From assembly GCF_001686925.1 (NCBI RefSeq), contig NZ_LVEN01000044.1, positions 124,001 to 188,000 of the forward strand: 64,000 bases of DNA. The letters are read 5' to 3'. Shown here piece by piece: positions 44,530 to 53,591 of the stretch; the first letter of the stretch is position 1; every line of letters begins with the position of its first letter. Both the position numbers and the translations under genes were made by a program. The stretch is from Flavobacterium piscis (GTDB taxonomy: Bacteria > Bacteroidota > Bacteroidia > Flavobacteriales > Flavobacteriaceae). The notes under the pieces were generated by a model, which did no database searches, was not told the DNA's origin, and was given only the letters and a program-made list of their open reading frames with translations.

Positions 44530-45624
44530 ATGAAAAAAGTATTACACATTTTTGCCGCGATGTTAACGAGTTCTTTTGCTTTTGCTCAAGAAGATACTGA
44601 AACCACGACTTCGCCAGCAACAACTTGGGGAGGATCCGCAGATGCTTACTATAAATATGATTTTTCAAAACAAATGAATGGATTAACGAGCTTTACCAAC
44701 TCTCAAGATTCATTCGAACTAGGAATGGCTTCTGTTCAGGCAGCACACACATTTGGGAAAGCCTCTGTTTTTGTAGACTTAGGTTTTGGAAAAAGAGCAG
44801 GAGAATTTTCGTATAATGAAACAACAGATAAAGATATTAATGCAAAATTTTTAATTAAACAATTGTTTTTCACTTATCAGATAACAGATGAATTTAAAGT
44901 AGTGGCAGGTAGTTTTGGTACACATATAGGATATGAGGTATTAGATGCGGTAGGTAATAAAAACTACAGCATGTCATACGCCTTTTCTTATGGGCCGTTC
45001 TTTAATACTGGAGTAAAAGCACAGTATACATCAGGAAAGTTTACTGCGATGGCAGGAATTACAAATCCTACCGATTTTAAATCAGCTATGGATGCCGGTT
45101 CAACTCAAAAAACTTATATAGCACAATTGGGTTATATTGGCGAAACAGGAAGTGCCTATTTGAATTTCACATCAGGAAGTACAAATCCTACTCCGGGAAC
45201 TATAGTAATCCCGTCTGATGAAAATAAGACGCAAATCGATTTTGTAGCATCAAAAACAATAACGGATGCTTTTTCTTTAGGGTTTAATGCAACATATGCT
45301 AAAACTAAAAATGACTTCGATAGTGAGTTAGATGGTGATTGGTTTTCAGTAGTAGGTTATGCTAATTATGCTTTCAAACCATCATTGAGCTTAGCTTACA
45401 GAATAGAATATTTTGATGCTAAGGATGCTGCTGCCAATGTAGGAGCGCTAATGGGATCAAGTGTTCTTGCAAATACAGTTTCTTTAAATTACAAAGTTGG
45501 AAAACTAACTATAATCCCTGAGTTAAGATACGATTCAGCCTCAGAAGATATCTTTTTAGATAAAGATGCTTTGCCAACAGGAGGATCATTCTACGCTTTA
45601 ATTGCTACAACGTACTCTTTCTAG
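44530..45624 (+). CDS. Outer-membrane beta-barrel porin (OmpL-like)
   Basis: A 364-residue outer-membrane protein with a signal peptide ending FAFAQ (about 20), an acidic Thr-rich linker, and a barrel of alternating strands (WGGSADAYYKYDFSK, LGMASVQAAHTFGKASVFVDLGFGKR, GVKAQYTSGKFTAMAGIT) ending in the aromatic residues TTYSF. It resembles the putative beta-barrel porin-2/OmpL-like family. Long upstream region and downstream terminator make it a single-gene unit. Cargo is unknown. Confidence 0.85.
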   Translation: MKKVLHIFAAMLTSSFAFAQEDTETTTSPATTWGGSADAYYKYDFSKQMNGLTSFTNSQDSFELGMASVQAAHTFGKASVFVDLGFGKRAGEFSYNETTDKDINAKFLIKQLFFTYQITDEFKVVAGSFGTHIGYEVLDAVGNKNYSMSYAFSYGPFFNTGVKAQYTSGKFTAMAGITNPTDFKSAMDAGSTQKTYIAQLGYIGETGSAYLNFTSGSTNPTPGTIVIPSDENKTQIDFVASKTITDAFSLGFNATYAKTKNDFDSELDGDWFSVVGYANYAFKPSLSLAYRIEYFDAKDAAANVGALMGSSVLANTVSLNYKVGKLTIIPELRYDSASEDIFLDKDALPTGGSFYALIATTYSF

Positions 45625-45658
45625 AGATAAAGATTGATATTTTTTTTTTTTTTTTTGG

Positions 45659-45696
45659 AGCTGTCGAAACACACTAATGTTTTGGCAGCTTTTTTA
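45659..45696 (+). terminator. Terminator of the porin gene
   Basis: A 12-bp stem AGCTGTCGAAAC / GTTTTGGCAGCT with two wobble pairs, an 8-base loop, then a T run. A 17-T homopolymer (45640-45656) directly precedes the stem. Confidence 0.75.
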
Positions 45697-45760
45697 TTCG
45701 AAGTCTTTTTGTGAAGATTAGAGTAATAGAGAAGAGATATAGTAATTTGCAAATTCTTTT

Positions 45761-45863
45761 TTCACGCAGATTTAAAAAAGATTTGGGCAGATCTGCGCAA
45801 ATATATTCATTAATAAAGTTTAAAAATTAAATTCATTTTAATCTCTTTTAATCTGCGTGAAAC
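45761..45863. repeat. TTTCACGCAGATT inverted element
   Basis: TTTCACGCAGATTTAAAA (from 45761) pairs with TTTTAATCTGCGTGAAA ending at 45863. A second pair GCAGATCTGC lies within. Confidence 0.65.
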
Positions 45864-46170
45864 AAAATCATTTTAGCTTTTTGTGCAGTATCTGATATTA
45901 AGTTTTTATTTCAAGTTGTGCAAATTGGTATAATTGCTTCGCCTGTTCGCTGTCGCTCGGGTTGTGGCAAAAAAGGAGTATAGATAAAGAGAAGTATTGA
46001 TCTTTCTATTCTCATAGACCTCAGGAGTAGCTAAATTTTACATTCTCAATTTGTGCAAATTTGTGTAATTTGTGGTAAAAAAATTATGCATAAAGAGAAG
46101 TATTAATCTTTTTAATCATTCTAATCTGTGGCAAGACTCTTCTTTTGGTTGTGGCAACGTGGCAGTAAAT

Positions 46171-46204
46171 AAAAAACGCGTCTCTAAATTTAGAAACGCG
46201 TTTT
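46171..46204 (-). terminator. Terminator of the amidase operon
   Basis: On the minus strand AAAACGCGT / ACGCGTTTT with the inner CTAAATTTAG symmetry, followed by T residues. It lies 25 bases beyond the amidase stop codon. Confidence 0.75.
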
Positions 46205-46228
46205 ATATATTTTGGTATTGTATTCTTT

Positions 46229-47134
46229 TTACTGAATTTGCTTTTTATAAATCGAGTAAATAGTATCTATTGTTTTTCGATCTAAAGTAGCCGTAACATC
46301 AGTTTGAATATAATGAAGTTTAAAAGCTTGTATTGCTGCCGAAAGATTTTTGGTATTGTAACCAATAATTCTCAACGCAGGCTCAATTTTAAAATCAAAA
46401 GGAGCTTCTTCCAGAATTTCATCCGGCCAGATACCAAATCCTTTTTCTGCTAAAGTTTTCCACGGAAATAAAGCGCTTGGGTCTTGTTTTCGTCCTGGTG
46501 CAATATCAGAGTGTCCTAATATATTTTGAGTAGGAATGTTGTAGTCTTTTTTTAGTTTTGTTAAAAGAGCAACTAAGCTGCTAATTTGCGCTTCTGTAAA
46601 AGGTTTAAAACCATTGTTGTCAAGTTCAATTCCTATAGACGAAGAGTTTATATCAGTGTTTTTTCCCCAAGTTGCTGCGCCGGCATGCCATGCTCTCAAA
46701 TAATCATTCAACATCTGAACTACTTTTCCGTTTTCAGAAATAATATAATGAGCACTTACCTGAGTTTTTGTCAAGGTAAATGTTTTTATAGTTTGCTGTA
46801 AAGAATCCTGAGCAGTGTGATGAATAATAATAAAACTAGGTTTTCTTAAGTTAAAATTTACAGTTCCAACCCATTCAGTATTTACTCCATTTAGTAAATA
46901 AGTAGATCCTGTTTTCGACAAAGTGTCTTTTACAATGCCTAATTGAGCAGCATAACTAGTGTCGATCACTACAGGGCTAACAGCAGGTATCGGTTTGACC
47001 TCTTTGCTTGTAATTTGATTTTCTAAAGTTTTAAGCTGCTGATCGTAGACCTTTTCTGTAGTTTTATAAGGGTTTGTCGAACAAGCGGTAATAACAAGGG
47101 CTAAAATTAGATAACAAAAGTGTTTTTTTGTCAT
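46229..47134 (-). CDS. N-acetylmuramoyl-L-alanine amidase lipoprotein
   Basis: A 301-residue zinc amidase that cuts the MurNAc-L-Ala bond of peptidoglycan. Lipobox ITAC (Cys 18). Amidase_2 features are FIIHHTAQDS, SAHYIISENGKVVQML, YLRAWHAGAATWG, SSIGIELDNNG and NILGHSDIAPGRKQDPSALFPW, which supply the zinc ligands His and the catalytic Glu, as in AmiD/AmpD-like enzymes. A C-terminal region of about 70 residues resembles a peptidoglycan-binding segment. It is the third gene of a minus-strand unit with the Gly-rich protein and rimO. Confidence 0.92.
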   Translation of the reverse strand: MTKKHFCYLILALVITACSTNPYKTTEKVYDQQLKTLENQITSKEVKPIPAVSPVVIDTSYAAQLGIVKDTLSKTGSTYLLNGVNTEWVGTVNFNLRKPSFIIIHHTAQDSLQQTIKTFTLTKTQVSAHYIISENGKVVQMLNDYLRAWHAGAATWGKNTDINSSSIGIELDNNGFKPFTEAQISSLVALLTKLKKDYNIPTQNILGHSDIAPGRKQDPSALFPWKTLAEKGFGIWPDEILEEAPFDFKIEPALRIIGYNTKNLSAAIQAFKLHYIQTDVTATLDRKTIDTIYSIYKKQIQ

Positions 47135-47166
47135 AGTGCTTATATTTTAAGATGAGGTTGAAACAA

Positions 47167-47724
47167 TTATTCCTGAACTTTGGTTGCTTCAGTATCTTCT
47201 TTTACTTCTTTTGTGTCTTTATCTTTAGAGTCTTTTTTCTTTTTTGACTTCGAAGGTTTTTTTATCTCTTTAAAGTCGGCCATAAAGGCAGTATACTTTT
47301 CAATTTGATCCGGGTTCAAAAAAGCAGTTACTTTTTTAGTCGTACTTTCTCTTAGCGCTTTTATTTGTTCTACCTTTTGATCCTGACTGCTGCTTTCGTT
47401 TTTCAAAAGAATACCTTGTTCTTTCATGCTGTCAGTAAAAACATTTGCAATGGCAATAGCCTGAAGTTCATCAAGATTTACTGCCGGTTTCATTTGCTCT
47501 ACAATTTTAGCTGCAGTTTCTTCGGGAGGCGTTTCTTTGGGTTTGCTGGTATTAGGCTGAGGTCCTGACATCATACTTCTGTCCATTCCGCCACCGCGTC
47601 CATAACCATTTCCGTAACCGCCGCCGCCATAGCCATTATTATATCCGTTTCCGTATTGAGCCGAAGCAAAATTGAAACAGCATAAGGTAAAAACTAAAAG
47701 AAATAAAGATTGAGTAGGTTTCAT
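47167..47724 (-). CDS. Gly/Tyr-rich secreted protein of unknown function
   Basis: A 185-residue secreted protein. The signal peptide ends ASAQ (about 22) and is followed by a Gly/Tyr/Asn-rich segment (about 23-50), then a helical middle (EETAAKIVEQMKPAVNLDELQAIAI) with a weak likeness to Spy/CpxP-type helices, and a Lys/Asp/Glu-rich tail (about 155-185). I do not recognise the family. Gaps of 42 bases to rimO and 32 to the amidase gene indicate an operon. Confidence 0.65.
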   Translation of the reverse strand: MKPTQSLFLLVFTLCCFNFASAQYGNGYNNGYGGGGYGNGYGRGGGMDRSMMSGPQPNTSKPKETPPEETAAKIVEQMKPAVNLDELQAIAIANVFTDSMKEQGILLKNESSSQDQKVEQIKALRESTTKKVTAFLNPDQIEKYTAFMADFKEIKKPSKSKKKKDSKDKDTKEVKEDTEATKVQE

Positions 47725-47766
47725 AAAAGTGTTTTTATCTTAAATTAATAATTGTTTAGCGTAAAT

Positions 47767-49080
47767 TTAAGCAGGTTCTCCGTATAAATCAAATTCTGTT
47801 GCTTCTATTATCCTTATATTAACAAATTCGCCAGTTTTTACATAATGTTTAGAGGCATCAATTAAGACTTCATTATCAACATCCGGACTGTCAAACTCAG
47901 TTCTTCCAACAAAGTGTGCGCCTTCTTTTCTGTCAATAATACATCTAAAAACCTGACCAACTTTTTCCTGATTCAAGTCCCATGAAATTTGCGATTGCAA
48001 TTCCATTATTTCATTTGCTCTCGCTTGTTTTACTTCGTCCGGAACATCATCTTCTAATAAATAGGCATGTGTGTTTTCTTCATGAGAATAAGCAAAACAT
48101 CCCATTCTGTCAAATTTCATTTCCTGTACAAAATCTTTCAGGATTTCAAAATCTTCCTGAGTTTCGCCGGGATATCCAACAATTAAAGTAGTTCTAATGG
48201 CCATCCCTGGAACAGCAGCACGAAAATCTTTCAATAATTGTGTTGTTTTAGCACGTGTAGTACCACGACGCATTGATTTTAAAATAGAATCTGAAATATG
48301 TTGTAACGGAATATCGATGTAATTACAAATCTTAGGTTCGCGCTTCATTAATTCCAAAACATCCATCGGGAAACCTGTAGGGTACGCATAATGCAAACGA
48401 ATCCATTCAATGCCTTCTACCTTTGCTAATTCTTCTAATAACTCAGCAAGATTTCTCTTTTTGTAAATGTCAAGGCCGTAATAAGTTAAATCCTGAGCGA
48501 TCAGTATTAATTCTTTAACGCCATTTTTTGCTAAACCTTGTGCTTCCTTAACTAATTTTTCAATTGGCTGCGAAACGTGCGAACCTCTCATTAGCGGAAT
48601 AGCGCAAAAACTGCAAGGTCTGTCGCAACCTTCGGCAATTTTTAGGTAAGCATAGTTTTTAGGAGTAGTAGTCAGACGCTCTCCTAATAATTCATGTTTA
48701 TAGTCAGCTCCTAAAGCTTTCAATAATTGAGGTAATTCTGTGGTACCAAAATATTGATCTACATTGGGAATTTCTTTTTCTAAATCTGGTCTGTAACGCT
48801 CAGATAAGCAACCCGTCACAAAAACTTTGTCAACTAATCCTCTGTCTTTTTTGTCTGCATATTCCAAAATCATGTTTACTGATTCTGCTTTTGCGTTATC
48901 AATAAAACCGCAAGTGTTAATTACGATAATGTTTCCTTCTCTTTCTGCTGGTGCTTCGTGTTCAACTTCTTTTCCGTTTGCACGAAGTTGTCCCATCAGC
49001 ACTTCACTGTCATATACATTTTTCGAACACCCAAGAGTGATTACGTTAATTTTGTTCTTTTTTAAAGACTTGGTTCTCAT
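47767..49080 (-). CDS. rimO: Ribosomal protein S12 methylthiotransferase RimO
   Basis: A 437-residue radical SAM enzyme that methylthiolates an Asp of ribosomal protein S12. N-terminal UPF0004 cluster residues are in VITLGCSKNVYDSE, INTCGF and VTGCLSERY. The radical SAM motif is EGCDRPCSFCAIPLMRG (C-x3-C-x2-C) near residue 150, followed by IAQDLTYYG and GYPGE. A C-terminal TRAM domain ends the protein. Length and motif set distinguish it from MiaB. It heads the minus-strand operon. Confidence 0.95.
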   Translation of the reverse strand: MRTKSLKKNKINVITLGCSKNVYDSEVLMGQLRANGKEVEHEAPAEREGNIIVINTCGFIDNAKAESVNMILEYADKKDRGLVDKVFVTGCLSERYRPDLEKEIPNVDQYFGTTELPQLLKALGADYKHELLGERLTTTPKNYAYLKIAEGCDRPCSFCAIPLMRGSHVSQPIEKLVKEAQGLAKNGVKELILIAQDLTYYGLDIYKKRNLAELLEELAKVEGIEWIRLHYAYPTGFPMDVLELMKREPKICNYIDIPLQHISDSILKSMRRGTTRAKTTQLLKDFRAAVPGMAIRTTLIVGYPGETQEDFEILKDFVQEMKFDRMGCFAYSHEENTHAYLLEDDVPDEVKQARANEIMELQSQISWDLNQEKVGQVFRCIIDRKEGAHFVGRTEFDSPDVDNEVLIDASKHYVKTGEFVNIRIIEATEFDLYGEPA

Positions 49081-49099
49081 ACTTTTATAAATTGGAGTG

Positions 49100-49107
49100 C
49101 AAAATTA
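49100..49107 (-). promoter_or_regulatory. -7 box of the rimO operon
   Basis: Minus-strand TAATTTTG matches TAnnTTTG, 20 bases upstream of the rimO start. No TTG at -33. Confidence 0.45.
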
Positions 49108-49162
49108 CACTTTTTTTATTCAAACACCGCTTGTTTCCTTTTCTTTTACGTGTTTTTTATGA

Positions 49163-49239
49163 AGCTATTCCCGCTGTCTGCCATATCTTTTTGTGTCTTT
49201 CGCGACGGACACAAAAGGATCTCGCTTCCATCGGGACTA
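49163..49239. repeat. Dispersed ~80-bp element, copy 2
   Basis: It begins AGCTATTCCCGCTGT, has the stem TCTTTTTGTGTC / GACACAAAAGGA in its centre, and ends TCCATCGGGACTA. Same architecture as 26311-26391. Confidence 0.75.
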
Positions 49240-49270
49240 AAAAAAAATCCGCCAGGCAAGACCTGACGGA
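49240..49270 (-). terminator. Terminator of the T9SS type A gene
   Basis: Minus-strand TCCGTCAGGT...CCTGGCGGA stem with one mismatch, followed by a T run. A near copy lies at 50822-50853. Confidence 0.75.
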
Positions 49271-49293
49271 AATTTAAAATTGTTTAATTATGT

Positions 49294-50721
49294 TTAATTT
49301 TTTATCAATGTCTTTGAAAAAGTAGTATTGTCTATTTTTAAAATAAAGATACCAGATTGTAGATTAGTTGTGTTAATTTCTATTTGATTGGTGGATTTTT
49401 GTTGTTTAACGACATTTATTTTTTGCCCAAAAGAATCATAAATTGCAATGTCGTTTATGTTTACCGCTCCATCAATGTTAAAATAATTTGTGATGGGATT
49501 TGGATATATGTTAATTTCACTTTTATTGCTAGAGTTTAGTAAATTTCGAGTGATTGAAATAATATTACTCACGTTGAATTGCTCGTCATAAAAAGCGATT
49601 CTTCGATAGTAAACGTTTTCTTTAAAAATTATATTAGGATTGCATCCAATAGATGTTTGATTTATAATATCTGTCCAATTACTATTTTCGGTTTTTGTTT
49701 GCCATTTAAAAATTGTTATTGGTCTATGGTCGTAAACCGCTCTACTAACTCTATATTTTGGGTCTCGAATTGTGTAATCAATATATGGACTTTGATATGT
49801 AAAAGGTTTCGGTATCTCTCCAAGATTAAGGGTTTGATTCCCTTCTATTACATTGCCATAGATTGTTTTAGCTAAAATTATAGATATAGGTTGAGTATTT
49901 TGAGATAATATATCTATGTTTGATTTATATGTTGATAAATCTTTTGAATAATCTCTTATTTCGATTCTTATTTTGCAAGTGTATTTTGTAAAGTCTAAAG
50001 CATCGTAGTTTATTTTAATGTTTTTTATTAAAAAATATGAATCGAAGAATCCTCCAATCCCGACACTTTTCAAAAGAATTTCTTTTTTGCCAAATTCTTC
50101 GTAAGCGTAAATGTTAATTGCTGTAGTTTGTCCGTCACTTTGTGATCTGTAAATTTCTAAATCGAAAGAAGTTGAAGAATAATGTGGCACAAATATTTTT
50201 GAGTTGATTATAGGTAGATCTTCGCTATATTTTAGATTCTGAATTGCTATTTTTTGATTTGTAGGTGTCGGAGGAGCTGTAGCTAAAGAACCTCCGGTTA
50301 TTGCTATTTTGGTTGACTGATATGTTTGGTTTTTATTGTTTTTGTATTCTGCATAAAGAATACCTCCTGTATTGTAGAACTCGTTTTTGTGTAGTGTTAC
50401 AGTGTTGAAAAGTATGTCACTTGTATAATATGTTTTGAGGTAAAATGTTACGGAATGAAATCCTACCTGCATCGGAATATCAGTTTCGTTTTTCTTATAA
50501 TATACATATAAGTTTCCAAAAGTATTGTCTACTGATCCGTTTGATGTTTCTAGATGTACATTTAGTGATACATTGATCGTTGGATTGCTGTTGAATGCAA
50601 TTGTGTTATCTGTGATTGATTTGTTGTCTGCTTTTAGTTCGTTGGTTTTTACTGTTACTTGTGAGTAGAGGGTGAACTGAAATAGAAATAAATAAAGAAT
50701 GTAGTTTTTTAATGTAATCAT
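49294..50721 (-). CDS. T9SS type A protein of unknown function
   Basis: A 475-residue secreted protein with a signal peptide ending about 20 (LYLFLFQFTLYSQ), a beta-rich body without a recognised catalytic motif, and a type A sorting domain at the end (INIYPNPITNYFNI, IAIYDSFGQKI, LQSGIFILKI, KTLIKN) that directs export by the type IX system. The body is rich in Asn, Tyr, Thr and Ser. It is a single-gene unit with its own terminator. Confidence 0.75.
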   Translation of the reverse strand: MITLKNYILYLFLFQFTLYSQVTVKTNELKADNKSITDNTIAFNSNPTINVSLNVHLETSNGSVDNTFGNLYVYYKKNETDIPMQVGFHSVTFYLKTYYTSDILFNTVTLHKNEFYNTGGILYAEYKNNKNQTYQSTKIAITGGSLATAPPTPTNQKIAIQNLKYSEDLPIINSKIFVPHYSSTSFDLEIYRSQSDGQTTAINIYAYEEFGKKEILLKSVGIGGFFDSYFLIKNIKINYDALDFTKYTCKIRIEIRDYSKDLSTYKSNIDILSQNTQPISIILAKTIYGNVIEGNQTLNLGEIPKPFTYQSPYIDYTIRDPKYRVSRAVYDHRPITIFKWQTKTENSNWTDIINQTSIGCNPNIIFKENVYYRRIAFYDEQFNVSNIISITRNLLNSSNKSEINIYPNPITNYFNIDGAVNINDIAIYDSFGQKINVVKQQKSTNQIEINTTNLQSGIFILKIDNTTFSKTLIKN

Positions 50722-50821
50722 GGTTTTGATATTTAGTGTTTTATAATAAAACTAAAGTACGAAAATATATCTATTTGTTTTATTTTTTGTAGTAAATTAT
50801 TTTAATTTTGTTGTTTTTGAG

Positions 50822-50853
50822 TAAAAAAAATCCGTCAAGCAACACCTGACGGA
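50822..50853 (-). terminator. Terminator of the FadL-like operon
   Basis: Minus-strand TCCGTCA / TGACGGA stem (7 bp) with loop, then eight T. Nearly the same sequence as the terminator at 49240. Confidence 0.75.
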
Positions 50854-50880
50854 AATTTCCATTCATCTATTTATTCTTAA

Positions 50881-52458
50881 TTACAATTCAAATAATAAAG
50901 TCAAAGAAACATTGTTTAGTTTCGATGTAATGTTCGCACCATCAGTAAATCCGGTTGCGAAAAATCCCTGATTCGATTTTCTTTCTAAATAAGAGTAAGC
51001 TAAATCTACTCTTGTTCCTCCAAAATTATATCCTAAACCTCCAGAGTAACTATTTAAGTCTCCAATTGTAGTTCCGTTTTTATAAGGACTGCCTTCAAAA
51101 CGATATCCACCGCGTAAACTCAATTGTTTTATTTTGTATTCAGCACCAACCCTTAATTCGCCTGCGGTAGTCAATTGATTGCTGATGTCATTGTTTAATC
51201 CTTTAAATCCTGAATCATTTGGTTTGTATTTAGTGTTTCCGTAATCTTTAATAGCATAATCAACACTAATCAATCCTGATTTTCCAAATACATATGCGGC
51301 ACTAAAAGTTGTTTTTCCCGGAGTTTGCAAGGTGTATGATTCGTAGATATTTACAACTTTTGGATTAACGGGATTGTCAAATGATTGTCCGCCACTAGTT
51401 TCTGTAGTAGTGTATAAACTTTGTGATAATTCATCATATAGTTCATACCAGGTATTAGATTCGTATGCTAATCCAAGTCTGAAAGATTCTGTAACTTTAG
51501 CAATAGCTCCAAGTTGAAAAGAGAATCCGTTTCCGTACGTATATAAGTCGTTATTGAAACTTAAATTGGATATTGTTTCTTGTGGTACTAAAGGATTATT
51601 GTTGCTTTCGTAAAAACTGCTAGATCTTCTGTAGTCAGTTATGTGTACGTTTAAGTTTGCTCCAAGATAAAGTCTGTCTTTATAAGAAGTGGCAATATTG
51701 AAACTTAATTTGCTGTTGTATCCGCTTGTGTAGATATTATTTTCTTGGTAATATTTACCTCCAGTAGGTACATTTGTAACGTAAGGGCTATTCGGGTTGC
51801 TTTCGTCTACGGAATTTAGTATTATTCCTTCGTAGCCTAATAGAGCTTGTTGTGCTGAAAACCCAGATAGATTTGGATATTGGTTATTAGGTAGGTTTGA
51901 GCCTAGATAACTATATAAGCTACTTATTGTTTCATTGTTGCCTACGTGAACAAATTCTTGAGGAATAGGAGATCCTCCGTTGCCATTATTAGCATAAGCT
52001 AAAAAATATCCGTCAATAGAATTTGTTGGATTGGTTCCTGCAGAGAAAACAGAATTATTAAAATTGTTGGTGTTTTCATAATTGGCTCCAATCGCAATTT
52101 TTTTCCAGTTATTGCTAGGATTATGATCGTTAAAAACGAAAACAGCGCCTGCTTGGTTTAGTATGAAAGAATTTTCTTTATCACTTGTTTGAGTTCCAAA
52201 ATAATTAGAATTATTCTTAATATTCTGGTTGCTAAAAGTTATTCCGGTCTGATTGTTTAAGAAAACAGCAGATCCTGCAGGGTTAATGCTTATTGATGAT
52301 AAATCTCCACCAACAGCTCCAAATGCACCGCTCATGGCTCTAAAACGTGCAGTTCCGGTTAAGTTATCTTGTGAATAACGAACGGCGTCAGATACTTCTT
52401 GTGAATGTGAGACGCTGACAGTTAGTCCTGTAATAAGTAGGAATAATATTTTTTTCAT
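50881..52458 (-). CDS. OmpP1/FadL-family outer-membrane transporter
   Basis: A 525-residue outer-membrane beta barrel of the OmpP1/FadL/TodX family, which moves hydrophobic compounds. The signal peptide ends about 19; the mature N-terminus SDAVRYSQDNLTGTARFRAMSG and SGAFGAVGGDLSSISINPAGSAV match the family's plug and NPA motif. Barrel strands follow to the C-terminal LLFEL. It follows the Gly/Tyr-rich lipoprotein gene by 45 bases and ends at a good terminator. Confidence 0.9.
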   Translation of the reverse strand: MKKILFLLITGLTVSVSHSQEVSDAVRYSQDNLTGTARFRAMSGAFGAVGGDLSSISINPAGSAVFLNNQTGITFSNQNIKNNSNYFGTQTSDKENSFILNQAGAVFVFNDHNPSNNWKKIAIGANYENTNNFNNSVFSAGTNPTNSIDGYFLAYANNGNGGSPIPQEFVHVGNNETISSLYSYLGSNLPNNQYPNLSGFSAQQALLGYEGIILNSVDESNPNSPYVTNVPTGGKYYQENNIYTSGYNSKLSFNIATSYKDRLYLGANLNVHITDYRRSSSFYESNNNPLVPQETISNLSFNNDLYTYGNGFSFQLGAIAKVTESFRLGLAYESNTWYELYDELSQSLYTTTETSGGQSFDNPVNPKVVNIYESYTLQTPGKTTFSAAYVFGKSGLISVDYAIKDYGNTKYKPNDSGFKGLNNDISNQLTTAGELRVGAEYKIKQLSLRGGYRFEGSPYKNGTTIGDLNSYSGGLGYNFGGTRVDLAYSYLERKSNQGFFATGFTDGANITSKLNNVSLTLLFEL

Positions 52459-52503
52459 TGGGATAAGTTTTTAATGTGATTTTTCGATTTGCAAAAGAAG
52501 GTA

Positions 52504-53490
52504 TTATCTTCTTCCGCCTCCGCCTCCTCCGTATGATCTTCCGCCACCGCCACCGCCGCCAGATGATCTCATGCTTCCTCCGCCACTGTTCATAGAACGT
52601 GATGGGCTAGGAGAGTAGCTTCTTGTTGGGGCGTTGTTATTACCGCTATTGTAATTTCTGGTTGTTGTATTGCTGCTTGATCTTCTGTTAGAATAGTCGT
52701 AACTATTACTTTGTCCCTGAGCAGCACTTCTTCTGTTTGTGAAATTTGGGCTTGACGAATTGTAAGTTCTTCCGTTTGTAGAGCTTCTTCTAAAATCAGA
52801 GTATCCGTTTTGTCTGTTTGTTGTATAATTACCTCTGTTGGTAGTATAGTTTCTGTTGGTGTAATTTCTGTTACTGTTGTAACTTCTGTTTGTGGTGAAA
52901 TTTCTGTTAGAAGCGTAGTTTCTTCCTCCATAATAAGCAGCTGAACCTCTTCTTCCGTAGCTATATGAGTAGTTGTTGTATCTGTAGCCGTAACCAGGTC
53001 CCCAGTATCCTGGGTATCCCCATCCCGGATATCCCCATCCTGGTCCCCAATAGCTAGGGTAACCCCAGTAGCCTCCTCCGTAACCCCATCCATAATATGG
53101 ATATCCGAAACCAAGTCCGAATCCCATTGACCATGTAGGGTCAGAATAAACATTTACAGAAACATCAGTATTTGCACTTCCCCAGGCAGGGTAAGCGGTC
53201 GCAACAGTCTGTGTACTGTCATTATCGGCATAATTGCCATAGGTATCAACATCTGTAAAAATTTCAGTTGGCTGATTTTCGTCTTGTAGTGATCTAAAGT
53301 AATCTTTATATTGATTATTAGTGCTTGTGGTAGTTGTTTGAGCATACGTTCTTGTGGAACCGCCATATACTCCATCATTATCATTATATGAAGCGTTTTG
53401 GTAAGAACCACACGATGCTAGTAGAAAACTCAATATTCCAATTAAGTAAAAATGACTTGAGTTTTGGCGGAGAGATGTAGAAGTTTTCAT
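52504..53490 (-). CDS. Gly/Tyr/Arg-rich low-complexity lipoprotein
   Basis: A 328-residue lipoprotein (lipobox LASC, Cys 27). After a Thr/Asn/Gln-rich start come an aromatic-glycine stretch with GYPGWGYPGYWGPG repeats (about 125-170), then Arg/Asn/Ser/Tyr-rich runs (RNYTTNR, repeated), and a Gly-rich end (SSGGGGGGGRSYG). No recognised domain. The composition resembles flavobacterial proteins loosely named vitellogenin II-like. It is placed 45 bases before the FadL-like gene. Confidence 0.7.
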   Translation of the reverse strand: MKTSTSLRQNSSHFYLIGILSFLLASCGSYQNASYNDNDGVYGGSTRTYAQTTTTSTNNQYKDYFRSLQDENQPTEIFTDVDTYGNYADNDSTQTVATAYPAWGSANTDVSVNVYSDPTWSMGFGLGFGYPYYGWGYGGGYWGYPSYWGPGWGYPGWGYPGYWGPGYGYRYNNYSYSYGRRGSAAYYGGRNYASNRNFTTNRSYNSNRNYTNRNYTTNRGNYTTNRQNGYSDFRRSSTNGRTYNSSSPNFTNRRSAAQGQSNSYDYSNRRSSSNTTTRNYNSGNNNAPTRSYSPSPSRSMNSGGGSMRSSGGGGGGGRSYGGGGGGRR

Positions 53491-53520
53491 ATCTGTGGTG
53501 TTTTTTATTGTTGCACATTA

Positions 53521-53528
53521 CAAAAATA
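53521..53528 (-). promoter_or_regulatory. -7 box of the lipoprotein-FadL unit
   Basis: Minus-strand TATTTTTG matches TAnnTTTG, 31 bases upstream of the lipoprotein start. Confidence 0.45.
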
Positions 53529-53591
53529 GTTAGTTTTGTCAAACTATTTAGTTAAAATTATTAAAACAAAATTTGTGCCAAACTATTCAAT

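Larger units (their letters stand above)
45697..46228. other. Repeat-rich spacer between the porin and amidase genes
   Basis: About 530 bases without a gene. It holds the CACGCAGATT inverted element, a GTTCGCTGTCGCTCGGGT stretch (about 45950), a degenerate GCCACGAATT-type arm (about 46050) and the amidase terminator. The short open frame at 46072-46263 runs through repeats and is not called. Confidence 0.6.

Noticed and set aside
46072..46263. 63-residue plus-strand open frame
   Set aside because: It lies in repeat and terminator sequence and overlaps the end of the amidase gene on the opposite strand.
52590..53411. Long open frames rich in Thr/Glu/Ile in an alternate minus-strand frame
   Set aside because: They are shadows of the low-complexity Gly/Tyr-rich lipoprotein; its repetitive codons keep other frames open.
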